From Actinomycetota bacterium (GTDB taxonomy: Bacteria; Actinomycetota; Actinomycetes; Nanopelagicales; Nanopelagicaceae), in the NCBI GenBank assembly GCA_947381255.1, contig CANCUC010000005.1, positions 1 through 15,200 on the forward strand: a stretch of DNA of 15,200 nt, read 5' to 3'. Positions 6,139 through 13,382 of the stretch are shown here, one piece after another; position 1 is the stretch's first letter, and every line of letters begins with the position of its first letter. The notes under the pieces were generated by a model. The model did not search any database. It was not told the origin of the DNA and was given only the letters and a program-made list of their open reading frames with translations. A program made the position numbers and the translations under genes.

Positions 6139-7011
6139 ATGACACCTGCGGCAAAGAAGGCGACCCCACCATCGAGAGTCGTTGCGAAAAAGAGCGCGGT
6201 CAAAAAGGCTCCACCTGCTAAAAAGCCGGCGGAGAAGAAACTAGTTTCGAAGAAAGCAGTGAAAACCGTGCCAGCAAAGAAAGCTCCAGTAGCCGCCAAG
6301 AAGGCTGCGCCAGCAAAGAAGGCTGCACCTGCGAAGAAAGCTGCTCCAGCGAAAGAGTCCACTTCTGCAAAGAAGAGCGAGCGCTCGCCAAATATTGTTA
6401 AGCCAACCTTGGCCAAGAAAGCCCCTGCAAAGCCATTTCCAGCGAAACTTCAGAGCACCACCACGGGTGATTCAACAACAATCACCGTAACTCCTCGCGA
6501 AGTTAACACTGGTCCGGAAGTTGTAGTCGAAGAGCGTCGCCTGGTTATGACGCCGCCACCTCGACCAGTAAAAAATACCAAGCGTGCTCACACTCTAAAG
6601 CCAATTAAAGGTGCTCCGGCTCCGCTGGTTGTTAATGAGAATGAGAATCCTTGGACTGCAGCAGAGCTCAAGGCGATGAAGGCAGAACTCGCTAAAGAGT
6701 TAGTACGCCTCAAGGCTGAGCTGAGCGAAGCTGAAGGTGAGATGGAAGATCTCATCACCTCTGCCGGTGTCGGTGCCGGCGATGATCAAGCGGATGCTGG
6801 TACCAAGACCTTTGAACGCGAACATGAGATGTCTTTGGTTTACAACGCACGCGATATGGTTTTGCAGACCGAACGTGCGATTGAGCGCATCGAGAACAAG
6901 ACATATGGACGTTGCGAAGAGTGTGGAAATGCAATTGGTAAGGCCCGTTTGCAAGTCTTCCCTCGCGCAACTCTCTGCATGTCATGTAAGCAGAAAGAGG
7001 AACGACGCTGA
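6139..7011 (+). CDS. DksA/TraR-family zinc-finger protein with lysine/alanine/proline-rich N-terminal tail
   Basis: 290-residue protein in two parts. Residues about 1-110 are a disordered, strongly basic Lys/Ala/Pro region resembling histone H1 tails, including three AAPAKK units. Residues about 168-290 form the DksA/TraR domain: a helical hairpin (ELKAMKAELAKELVRLKAELSEAEGEMEDL, then FEREHEMSLVYNARDMVLQTERAIERIE) and a C4 zinc finger with C259, C262, C280 and C283 (YGRCEECG and LCMSCK). The coil tip reads DDQADAG (215-221), so the DxxDxA motif of E. coli DksA has Gly in place of the Ala. DksA proteins enter the RNA polymerase secondary channel; whether this one does is not shown. The tail could bind nucleic acid. 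Streptomyces has a similar long protein between ileS and lspA. The ATG has a weak ribosome binding site; the stop overlaps lspA. The family is sure, the function inferred. Confidence 0.9.
   Translation: MTPAAKKATPPSRVVAKKSAVKKAPPAKKPAEKKLVSKKAVKTVPAKKAPVAAKKAAPAKKAAPAKKAAPAKESTSAKKSERSPNIVKPTLAKKAPAKPFPAKLQSTTTGDSTTITVTPREVNTGPEVVVEERRLVMTPPPRPVKNTKRAHTLKPIKGAPAPLVVNENENPWTAAELKAMKAELAKELVRLKAELSEAEGEMEDLITSAGVGAGDDQADAGTKTFEREHEMSLVYNARDMVLQTERAIERIENKTYGRCEECGNAIGKARLQVFPRATLCMSCKQKEERR
6304..6357 (+). repeat. Three tandem 18-base units coding AAPAKK/AAPAKK/AAPAKE
   Basis: Units 6304-6321, 6322-6339 and 6340-6357 each code six residues (Ala-Ala-Pro-Ala-Lys-Lys, the last ending Lys-Glu). 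The codons differ between units (GCG CCA, GCA CCT, GCT CCA), so the peptide repeat is conserved while the DNA has drifted. This argues for selection on composition rather than a recent slippage event. Confidence 0.85.
6993..7010 (+). promoter_or_regulatory. Ribosome binding site and CTG start of lspA
   Basis: GAAAGAGG (6993-7000) resembles AAGGAGG and lies seven bases before CTG (7008-7010). The CTG overlaps the TGA stop of the dksA-like gene as CTGA, the same geometry as the GTGA and TTGA junctions elsewhere in this window. In this frame a TAA at 6987-6989 closes the reading frame upstream, so the start must lie between 6990 and the first membrane segment. No ATG, GTG or TTG occurs there. 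Confidence 0.65.
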
Positions 7012-7508
7012 GTAAATCAGCATCTCATCTTCGAGCTGTTAAATCGTTAGTTGCTGTCGCAGTTGCTGTTGTCGCTCTTGATGCCAGCACTAAGACATTG
7101 GTTTTGCGCACTTTAGATTCAAATCCACGGAGAGTCTTGGGATCTTTTCTCCAGTTGCAACTCACATCCAATTCTGGTGCCGCCTTTGGCGTGGCACAGA
7201 GCGCTACTGTCTTTCTCTCACTCCTTGCATTTCTAGCGATCTATGCCATTTATCACTTCTCTCGCTCCATCACCTCGCGTGCGTGGGGGATTGGTCTTGG
7301 CCTGCTCTTAGGTGGAATTTGCGGAAATCTCGCCGATCGATGCTTTAGAGCGCCCTATCTCCTTCATGGTTCGGTCGTCGATTGGATTCGCCTGCCGCAT
7401 TGGCCGGTATTTAATCTGGCGGATACCTCTATTGTTATCTCTGCAATAACTATTGCATTCTTGCTCTTAAACGATGTGAAACCGAGGTCTCTAGATGAGC
7501 TTTCCTGA
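7008..7508 (+). CDS. lspA: Lipoprotein signal peptidase (signal peptidase II)
   Basis: 166-residue polytopic membrane protease that cleaves the signal peptide of diacylglyceryl-modified prolipoproteins at the lipobox cysteine. Membrane segments are near residues 12-26, 66-84, 88-108 and 142-160. Family motifs are LDASTK (24-29, end of the first segment), NSGAAFG (55-61), GGICGNLADR, GSVVDWI with D125, and WPVFNLADTSI with D139; D125 and D139 are the expected catalytic aspartate pair. The first conventional start codon in this frame, TTG at 7098 (residue 31), would delete the first membrane helix, so I place the start at CTG 7008 with GAAAGAGG upstream. The gene overlaps the dksA-like stop by 4 bases and rluD by 14, so the three are almost surely co-translated. 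Identity is sure; the exact start codon is the uncertain part. Confidence 0.93.
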   Translation: MSKSASHLRAVKSLVAVAVAVVALDASTKTLVLRTLDSNPRRVLGSFLQLQLTSNSGAAFGVAQSATVFLSLLAFLAIYAIYHFSRSITSRAWGIGLGLLLGGICGNLADRCFRAPYLLHGSVVDWIRLPHWPVFNLADTSIVISAITIAFLLLNDVKPRSLDELS

Positions 7509-8466
7509 AACGCCAGGAAGTGACACTGGGCGCGAGTTAAAGGTAATTTCAATCCCTGAAGGATTGGATCAAGAGCGGGTTGATGCAGCCCTCGCTCGCC
7601 TGCTCGGACTTTCGCGTTCTACGGTTGTCACTCTCATTGAGAATGAAGAGATTTTCAGATCCGGTAAAGCCGTTACTAAGTCAGATAAAGTTTCAACTGC
7701 CGATGTTTTAGAAATTCTGATGCCAGAGGCTAAAGGGGCACCTCAACTCACGCCTACTCCAGTTGATGGTTTGGAAGTTGTTTACAATGACGAGAACATC
7801 ATTGTCATCAATAAACCTGCTGGCGTAGCCGCGCATCCAAGCCCTGGTTGGCAAGGTCCGACTGTAATCGGCGCCGTCATTGCCGCTGGTTATAACGTCT
7901 CCACAAGTGGCGCAGCTGAACGCCAAGGCGTCGTCCATCGTCTCGATGTTGGAACAACTGGGCTGATGGTTATTGCCAAAGATGAAAGCGCTTATTCATC
8001 ACTCAAAGATCAATTTAGAGAGCGCACGGTAACCAAGGTTTATCACGCAATGGTTCAAGGACATATGGATCCATCCTCGGGAACTATCGATGCACCGATT
8101 GATCGCCACCCCCGCGAGGATTATCGCTTTGCAGTTGTTGCCGATGGAAAGCCTTCCATTACTCACTACACCTCACTCGAGCTATTCCCAGCGGTCTCAC
8201 TTCTCGAGATAGAACTTGAGACCGGCCGAACTCACCAGATCCGGGTCCACTTCGCCGCGCTCCATCATCCCCTTGTTGGCGATCTCACATACGGCGCAGA
8301 TCACACCATCGCCGACCGTTTAAATATCCATCGCCCCTGGTTACACGCGCGCGAACTCAAATTTACCCATCCTGTGACGGGTGAGCATCTAGCCTTTGCC
8401 ACGGATTACCCAGCAGACCTGACACGCTCACTTGAGTTACTTGAGCAAAATAGCCGCCAGAATTAA
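7495..8466 (+). CDS. rluD: RluA/RluD-family 23S rRNA pseudouridine synthase
   Basis: 323-residue cytoplasmic enzyme converting uridine to pseudouridine in rRNA. An N-terminal S4 RNA-binding domain (about residues 15-80; GLDQERVDAALARLLGLSRSTV, then IFRSGKAVTKSDKV) precedes the catalytic domain: VVYNDENIIVINKPAGVAAHP, the HRLD motif in GVVHRLDVGTTGLMVIAK with catalytic D151, the TVTKVYHAMVQG strand, and LETGRTHQIRVHFAALHHPLVGDLTYG. Domain order and length match RluD, which modifies helix 69 of 23S rRNA; the exact target uridines cannot be read from sequence. The ATG at 7495 has GAGG seven bases upstream and lies within the end of lspA. The dnaE GTG follows after 23 bases. Linkage to lspA is standard in actinobacteria. 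It could be called a generic RluA-family enzyme; family confidence is very high. Confidence 0.95.
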   Translation: MSFPETPGSDTGRELKVISIPEGLDQERVDAALARLLGLSRSTVVTLIENEEIFRSGKAVTKSDKVSTADVLEILMPEAKGAPQLTPTPVDGLEVVYNDENIIVINKPAGVAAHPSPGWQGPTVIGAVIAAGYNVSTSGAAERQGVVHRLDVGTTGLMVIAKDESAYSSLKDQFRERTVTKVYHAMVQGHMDPSSGTIDAPIDRHPREDYRFAVVADGKPSITHYTSLELFPAVSLLEIELETGRTHQIRVHFAALHHPLVGDLTYGADHTIADRLNIHRPWLHARELKFTHPVTGEHLAFATDYPADLTRSLELLEQNSRQN

Positions 8467-8489
8467 TCCCAGTAGTAATCTCGCTAACC

Positions 8490-11400
8490 GTGTCGCAGAA
8501 TTCTAATTTCGTTCACCTCCACGTCCACACCGAATATTCGATGTTGGATGGTGCTGCGCGCGTTGAAGAGTTAGTAAAAGAGGTTGCTCGCCAGGAGATG
8601 CCTGCAATTGCAATTACCGATCATGGAAATGTCTTCGGGGCCTTTGAATTTAATAAGCAGGCGCGCAAAGCTGGCGTAAAACCGATCATCGGCATTGAGG
8701 CTTATGTCGCTCCCGAAAGTCGTTTTGAAAAACGCCGTGTGCAATGGGCGCAAGGTGGCGAAGATGATGTTTCTGGTGGTGGCGCATACACCCACATGAC
8801 GATTCTCGCCGAGAACAATGATGGGTTATCAAATCTCTTCAAGCTCTCATCACTCGCCTCACTCGAGGGTTTTTATTACAAGCCACGCATGGATCGCGAA
8901 TTGCTCTCCACTTATTCAAAGGGTCTTATCGCAACGACCGGATGTCCAGGCGGCGAAATCCAAACCAGGTTACGAATGGGCGCCTACAAGGAAGCGGTTA
9001 AGGCTGCGAGCGAGTTGCGAGATATTTTCGGTGCAGAGAATTTCTATCTCGAGATCATGGATCATGGAATCGATGTAGAAAATCGAGTGAAAAAGGATCT
9101 TCTTAAGCTTGGCAAAGATCTTGGATTGCCGCTTCTTGCGACCAATGATTTGCACTACACAAAGCATGAAGATGCTGGCGCTCATGAAGCGCTGCTCTGC
9201 GTGCAATCAGGATCAACAATTGCAGATCCCAAGAGATTCAAATTCGATAATGATGAGTTCTATTTAAAGAGCGCAGCAGAGATGCGTACCCTCTTTAGCG
9301 ATTTCCCGGATGCGTGCGATAACACCTTGATCATCGCTGAGCGCTGCAACGTAACATTGCGCGAAGGTGAAAATCTCCTACCTCGTTTTGAAGTACCAGC
9401 GGGGGAGAGTGAAGATACCTGGCTGACCAAACTTGCCAATAGCGGCTTAGCTGATCGTATGGGTGGAAGCATCTCCACCGAATATCAAGAGCGCCTGGAT
9501 TATGAATTAGGCGTCATGATCAAGATGGGATTCCCGGGTTACTTCCTTGTGGTTGCTGATCTTTGCTCACATGCTCGTGATGTCGGTATTCGAGTGGGTC
9601 CGGGTCGTGGATCGGCCGCTGGCTCACTCGTCTCATATGCACTGGGAATTACCGCCCTTGACCCGATTAAGCATGGCTTACTCTTTGAGCGCTTCTTGAA
9701 TCCAGAACGTATTTCAATGCCGGATATTGACTTGGACTTTGATGAAAGACGGCGCTCCGAAATGATCGCATACGCCACAAATAAATATGGCGAAGATCGC
9801 GTTGCTCAAATCATTACGTACAGCAACATTAAGTCGAAGCAAGCGCTCAAGGATGCGACACGAGTTTTGGGATATCCATATGCGATTGGTGACAAGATCA
9901 CCAAGGCTCTTCCTCCCACGATTATGGGTAAGGACATCACCCTCTCTGGAGTATTTGATCCCAAGAATGATCGATATGGCGAGGCTGGTGAGTTCAGATC
10001 AGTTTACGAAACTGATCCTGACGCTAAGAAAATTGTAGACACCGCGCGCGGCCTTGAAGGCCTAAAGCGACAGTGGGGAGTGCACGCAGCTGGCGTCATT
10101 CTCTCGAAAGAGCCACTCCTGGAAGTAATTCCAATTCATCGCCGTGAATCAGATGGCGCAATTATTACCCAATTTGATATGGGCGCTTGTGAAGCAACCG
10201 GACTTTTGAAGATGGATTTTCTGGGTCTTCGAAATCTCTCGGTCTTGGATGATTGCCTACTTAATATTAAACGCAATCAGGGATTGGATGTTGATCTCTC
10301 CACCCTGACTTTGGATGATCCAAAGACCTTCGAACTTCTTGGCAAGGGCGAGACTCTTGGAGTATTTCAACTCGATGGTGGGCCGATGCGTGCCCTACTG
10401 CGTCAGATGGCTCCCGATTCATTTGAGGATATCTCGGCCGTTATTGCGCTCTATCGCCCAGGTCCAATGGGTGTTAATGCACACACTGACTACGCAGATC
10501 GCAAAAATCATCGCAAATCGGTTGAACCAATTCACGAAGAGCTCTCGGAGCCTTTAGCCGAAATCTTGGGCGATACCTATGGCTTAATTGTTTATCAAGA
10601 ACAGGTAATGGCGATTGCTCAAAAGGTCGCGGGCTTCTCACTTGGACGCGCAGATCTCTTGCGCAAGGCGATGGGTAAGAAGAATAAAGAGATCCTTGAT
10701 AAAGAGTATGTGAACTTTGAAGCGGGAATGGTTGCAGGCGGATTTGGAAAGGCCGCAATCAAGAAGCTCTGGGATACCTTGATTCCATTCTCTGATTACG
10801 CCTTCAACCGTGCACACTCTGCGGGTTACGGACTGGTCTCTTATTGGACTGGATACTTAAAGGCTAATTACCCCACTGAATATATGGCCGCGCTATTAAC
10901 AAGCGTTCGAGATGATAAAGATAAGAGTGCGCTCTACTTGAATGAGTGCCGTCGCATGGGCATCAAGGTATTGCCTCCTGACGTCAATGAATCTGCATCG
11001 GATTACACCCCAATCGGAAACGATATTCGCTTTGGTTTAACAGCGATTCGAAATGTTGGCGAGAACGTTGTCGCTTCAATTGTTGCCAACCGACAGAGTA
11101 AAGGTCGCTTCACCTCATTTGGAGATTTCTTAAGCAAGGTTGATCAACAGGTCTGCAATAAGAAGACGATTGAATCGCTCATTAAAGCTGGTGCTTTTGA
11201 TTCTCTCGGGGCAACACGGCGCGGACTCATGATGGTTTATTTAGAGGCGATCGATTCGGTGAACGAAGCCAAGCGCGCGGAAGCAATCGGACAGTTCGAT
11301 CTCTTTGGTCCAGGTTTCGGCGAAGAGACAACCGCTGTCACTGGTGTAGAGCTAGATATTCCGGGTGGCGAGTGGGAGAAGAATTTATTGCTCAGTTATG

Positions 11401-12008
11401 AGCGAGAGATGCTTGGGTTGTATGTCTCCGATCACCCATTGCTTGGTATCGAGCATGTATTGCGCGCCGCAGTAGATATGCCGCTCTCTCAAATTGCCGA
11501 TGATTCCATCGCCCATGAGCAGGTCGTGAATATCGGGGGATTGATTACCCAAATTCAACGCAAGGTTTCTAAACAGGGTAATTCGTGGGCCATTGTCTCC
11601 ATTGAGGATCTTGAAGGCGCCGTGGATGTGCTCTTCTTCGCAGGGACTTATCAGACTCACGCCTTGAACCTCATTGAAGATCGAGTGATTGTTGTTCGCG
11701 GTCGCATTGATAAGCGCGAGGAGGCTCCTCGGATTACCGCCCTTGATATGACAATCCCGGATGTGACAGGTGCTCCGACAGGTCCGCTCGTTATCACCAT
11801 GGATGCCAAGAGCGTCACGGCGCCGCTCGTTGATCGAATGAAGGAGATCCTTCGCTCCCATCCTGGCCCTCGAGAAGTTCACCTCAAACTCGATGATGGC
11901 AGCAAAGGTCTGATGATGAAGATTGATGATGACCTTCGTGTAACTGCCTCACCAAGCCTGAGCGCGGATTTGAAATCCGTCTTGGGTCCTGACTGCCTAG
12001 TCCTCTAG
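8490..12008 (+). CDS. dnaE: DNA polymerase III alpha subunit, DnaE1 type
   Basis: 1172-residue replicative polymerase. The N-terminal PHP domain keeps all nine metal ligands expected for an active 3'-5' exonuclease: H11, H13, D20, H45, E70, H102, C152, D220 and H222 (LHVHTEYSMLD, TDHGN, GIEAY, THMTIL, TTGCPGG, TNDLHY). The palm has GPGRGSAAG, catalytic D412 and D414 in PDIDLDF and D576 in KMDFLGL. Fingers and helix-hairpin-helix regions follow (YQEQVMAIAQKVAGF; AFNRAHSAGYGL). The sliding-clamp motif QFDLF is at 935-939, and an OB-fold follows (VNIGGLITQIQRK...EDLEGAVDVLFF). The GTG start at 8490 places FVHLHVHTEYS at the proper N-terminus; no ribosome binding site is visible. TAATCT at 8476-8481 could be a -10 for a leaderless transcript, but no -35 is seen. 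Mycobacterial DnaE1 proofreads with its PHP domain, so the same is inferred here. Confidence 0.98.
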   Translation: MSQNSNFVHLHVHTEYSMLDGAARVEELVKEVARQEMPAIAITDHGNVFGAFEFNKQARKAGVKPIIGIEAYVAPESRFEKRRVQWAQGGEDDVSGGGAYTHMTILAENNDGLSNLFKLSSLASLEGFYYKPRMDRELLSTYSKGLIATTGCPGGEIQTRLRMGAYKEAVKAASELRDIFGAENFYLEIMDHGIDVENRVKKDLLKLGKDLGLPLLATNDLHYTKHEDAGAHEALLCVQSGSTIADPKRFKFDNDEFYLKSAAEMRTLFSDFPDACDNTLIIAERCNVTLREGENLLPRFEVPAGESEDTWLTKLANSGLADRMGGSISTEYQERLDYELGVMIKMGFPGYFLVVADLCSHARDVGIRVGPGRGSAAGSLVSYALGITALDPIKHGLLFERFLNPERISMPDIDLDFDERRRSEMIAYATNKYGEDRVAQIITYSNIKSKQALKDATRVLGYPYAIGDKITKALPPTIMGKDITLSGVFDPKNDRYGEAGEFRSVYETDPDAKKIVDTARGLEGLKRQWGVHAAGVILSKEPLLEVIPIHRRESDGAIITQFDMGACEATGLLKMDFLGLRNLSVLDDCLLNIKRNQGLDVDLSTLTLDDPKTFELLGKGETLGVFQLDGGPMRALLRQMAPDSFEDISAVIALYRPGPMGVNAHTDYADRKNHRKSVEPIHEELSEPLAEILGDTYGLIVYQEQVMAIAQKVAGFSLGRADLLRKAMGKKNKEILDKEYVNFEAGMVAGGFGKAAIKKLWDTLIPFSDYAFNRAHSAGYGLVSYWTGYLKANYPTEYMAALLTSVRDDKDKSALYLNECRRMGIKVLPPDVNESASDYTPIGNDIRFGLTAIRNVGENVVASIVANRQSKGRFTSFGDFLSKVDQQVCNKKTIESLIKAGAFDSLGATRRGLMMVYLEAIDSVNEAKRAEAIGQFDLFGPGFGEETTAVTGVELDIPGGEWEKNLLLSYEREMLGLYVSDHPLLGIEHVLRAAVDMPLSQIADDSIAHEQVVNIGGLITQIQRKVSKQGNSWAIVSIEDLEGAVDVLFFAGTYQTHALNLIEDRVIVVRGRIDKREEAPRITALDMTIPDVTGAPTGPLVITMDAKSVTAPLVDRMKEILRSHPGPREVHLKLDDGSKGLMMKIDDDLRVTASPSLSADLKSVLGPDCLVL

Positions 12009-12044
12009 CTAGTAATTCAGGTTCGGGCGGGGCGCCGCACGCTT

Positions 12045-12050
12045 TAGAAT
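12045..12050 (+). promoter_or_regulatory. Candidate -10 box for a leaderless his operon transcript
   Basis: TAGAAT matches TANNNT and is close to TATAAT. It is followed by six bases (GGGTCA) and then the hisD GTG, so transcription would start at or next to the start codon. A poor -35 (TTCGGG, 12022-12027) sits 17 bases upstream, in a GC-rich stretch containing GGGCGGGGCGCCGC. No ribosome binding site precedes the GTG, which fits leaderless translation, a common mode in actinobacteria. With no leader there is no room for a His-codon attenuator peptide. Motif-based inference. Confidence 0.5.
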
Positions 12051-12056
12051 GGGTCA

Positions 12057-13382
12057 GTGAATCCCGGCCTTTCGATCCCAGTGATAGACCTTCGCGGCCG
12101 CACGCTCACCAGAGCGGAATACAAGTTAGCGATCCCACGTGCAAAACTCGATGTCGCACATGCTGTGATTGCGATCGAACCAGTTCTTGAAGCGGTTCGG
12201 ACTGGTAATGAGGAGACCCTCAAAGATTTTGCTGAGAAGTTTGATGGCGTTCGTCCTGCGCAGATTCGCGTCCCAGCCAGCGCAATTGATGACGCGCTAG
12301 CCAATTTGGATCCAGATATTCGCACAGCCCTTGAGATCTCAATTGGTCGAGTTCGTCTCGTCCACGAAGAGCAAGCACGCAAGACTCAGGTGACTGAAGT
12401 TGTGCCCGGTGCAACAGTCTCCCAGAAATGGATTCCAGTCGATCGTGTTGGTCTTTATGTGCCTGGTGGCAAAGCGGTTTACCCAAGTTCGGTAATGATG
12501 AATGTTGTACCGGCTCAGATTGCACGTGTGCCGAGTATCGCCGTCGCTTCACCTCCCCAGAGCGCATTTGGGGGATTGCCTCACCCAACTATTTTGGCAA
12601 CGTGCGCGCTCCTTGGAATTTATGAAGTCTATGCAGTGGGTGGAGCCCAAGCCGTTGCCATGTTTGCCTATGGTGTTTCGGGGTTGTGTGACCCGGTCGA
12701 TTTAGTTACCGGACCAGGAAATATTTATGTTGCAGCTGCAAAGCGCGCACTTCGTGGATTGATAGCAATCGATTCAGAGGCTGGACCGACAGAGATTGGA
12801 ATTCTGGCTGATGAGAGCGCGATTGCAAGTGATATCGCGGCGGATTTAATTAGCCAAGCAGAGCATGATGTCAGCGCGGCAGCTGTACTTGTCACCCCTT
12901 CTTTAGAACTTGCAGATGCCGTCAAAATTGAATTGGCAAAACGCGCAGCGCTCACACGTCACTCGGAGAGAATTACTGCGGCGCTCACCGGTGTTCAATC
13001 GGCGATCGTCTTGGTCGATAACCTGAAACAGGGCGTTGAAGTTGTCAATGGATATGCCGCCGAACATCTTGAATTGCATGTTAAGGATGTCAAGGCGGTT
13101 GCTTCTGAGATTCGAAATGCCGGCGCGGTATTTATGGGTCGCTTTGCTCCAGTCTCACTCGGTGATTACTCTGCAGGTTCAAATCACGTCCTCCCAACTG
13201 GAGGATGTGCTTGTCATTCAAGTGGCCTATCCGTTCAGACATTTCTTAAGGGTGTTAATTTCATCGAATATGACGAGGCCTCCTTTACTGATATCGCTCA
13301 CACCGTTATTACCTTGGCAAATGCCGAAGACCTTCCTGCACATGGTGAGGCCATGAGCGCCAGATTTGAGGAGAAGAAATAA
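12057..13382 (+). CDS. hisD: Histidinol dehydrogenase
   Basis: 441-residue zinc enzyme carrying out the last two steps of histidine synthesis: NAD-dependent oxidation of L-histidinol through histidinal to L-histidine. Length is typical (about 430-440). Motifs in order: VPGGKAVYPSSVMMNVVPAQIA, YAVGGAQAVAMFAYG, LVTGPGNIYVAAAKR, IDSEAGPTEIGILAD, QAEHD, AAEHLE, GDYSAGSNHVLPTGG, and a C-terminal AHGEAM. Predicted zinc ligands are Q267, H270, D370 and H429, and the catalytic pair is E336/H337, with regular offsets from the E. coli positions (259, 262, 360, 419; 326/327). The GTG at 12057 yields a standard N-terminus (LSIPVIDLRG) and follows a TAGAAT -10-like box by six bases. The stop overlaps the hisC start by one base (TAATG). 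It heads the his operon visible here, 48 bases after dnaE. Confidence 0.97.
   Translation: MNPGLSIPVIDLRGRTLTRAEYKLAIPRAKLDVAHAVIAIEPVLEAVRTGNEETLKDFAEKFDGVRPAQIRVPASAIDDALANLDPDIRTALEISIGRVRLVHEEQARKTQVTEVVPGATVSQKWIPVDRVGLYVPGGKAVYPSSVMMNVVPAQIARVPSIAVASPPQSAFGGLPHPTILATCALLGIYEVYAVGGAQAVAMFAYGVSGLCDPVDLVTGPGNIYVAAAKRALRGLIAIDSEAGPTEIGILADESAIASDIAADLISQAEHDVSAAAVLVTPSLELADAVKIELAKRAALTRHSERITAALTGVQSAIVLVDNLKQGVEVVNGYAAEHLELHVKDVKAVASEIRNAGAVFMGRFAPVSLGDYSAGSNHVLPTGGCACHSSGLSVQTFLKGVNFIEYDEASFTDIAHTVITLANAEDLPAHGEAMSARFEEKK

Noticed and set aside
6075..6416. Minus-strand open frame of 113 codons rich in Phe and Ala opposite the dksA-like gene
   Set aside because: It is the antisense of the Lys/Ala/Pro codon repeats (AAG read as CTT/TTC-type codons). 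No ribosome binding site or recognisable motif; composition fully explained by the sense gene.
7098..7508. lspA beginning at TTG 7098
   Set aside because: It would drop the first membrane helix and the LDASTK motif that all family members carry; the upstream frame is open to CTG 7008 with a good ribosome binding site.
11385..11882. Minus-strand open frame of 165 codons inside dnaE
   Set aside because: Lies wholly opposite the conserved OB-fold and C-terminal part of dnaE; no family motifs and no upstream signals.
11997..12012. Cluster of three CTAG tetramers at the dnaE stop
   Set aside because: CTAG is often rare in bacteria, but here it arises from a stop codon context; no hairpin or known site is formed.
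12027..12038. GCGGGGCGCCGC hairpin as the dnaE terminator
   Set aside because: Only four pairs and no following T-run; it lies in the spacer of the candidate hisD promoter and is better explained as promoter-region composition.
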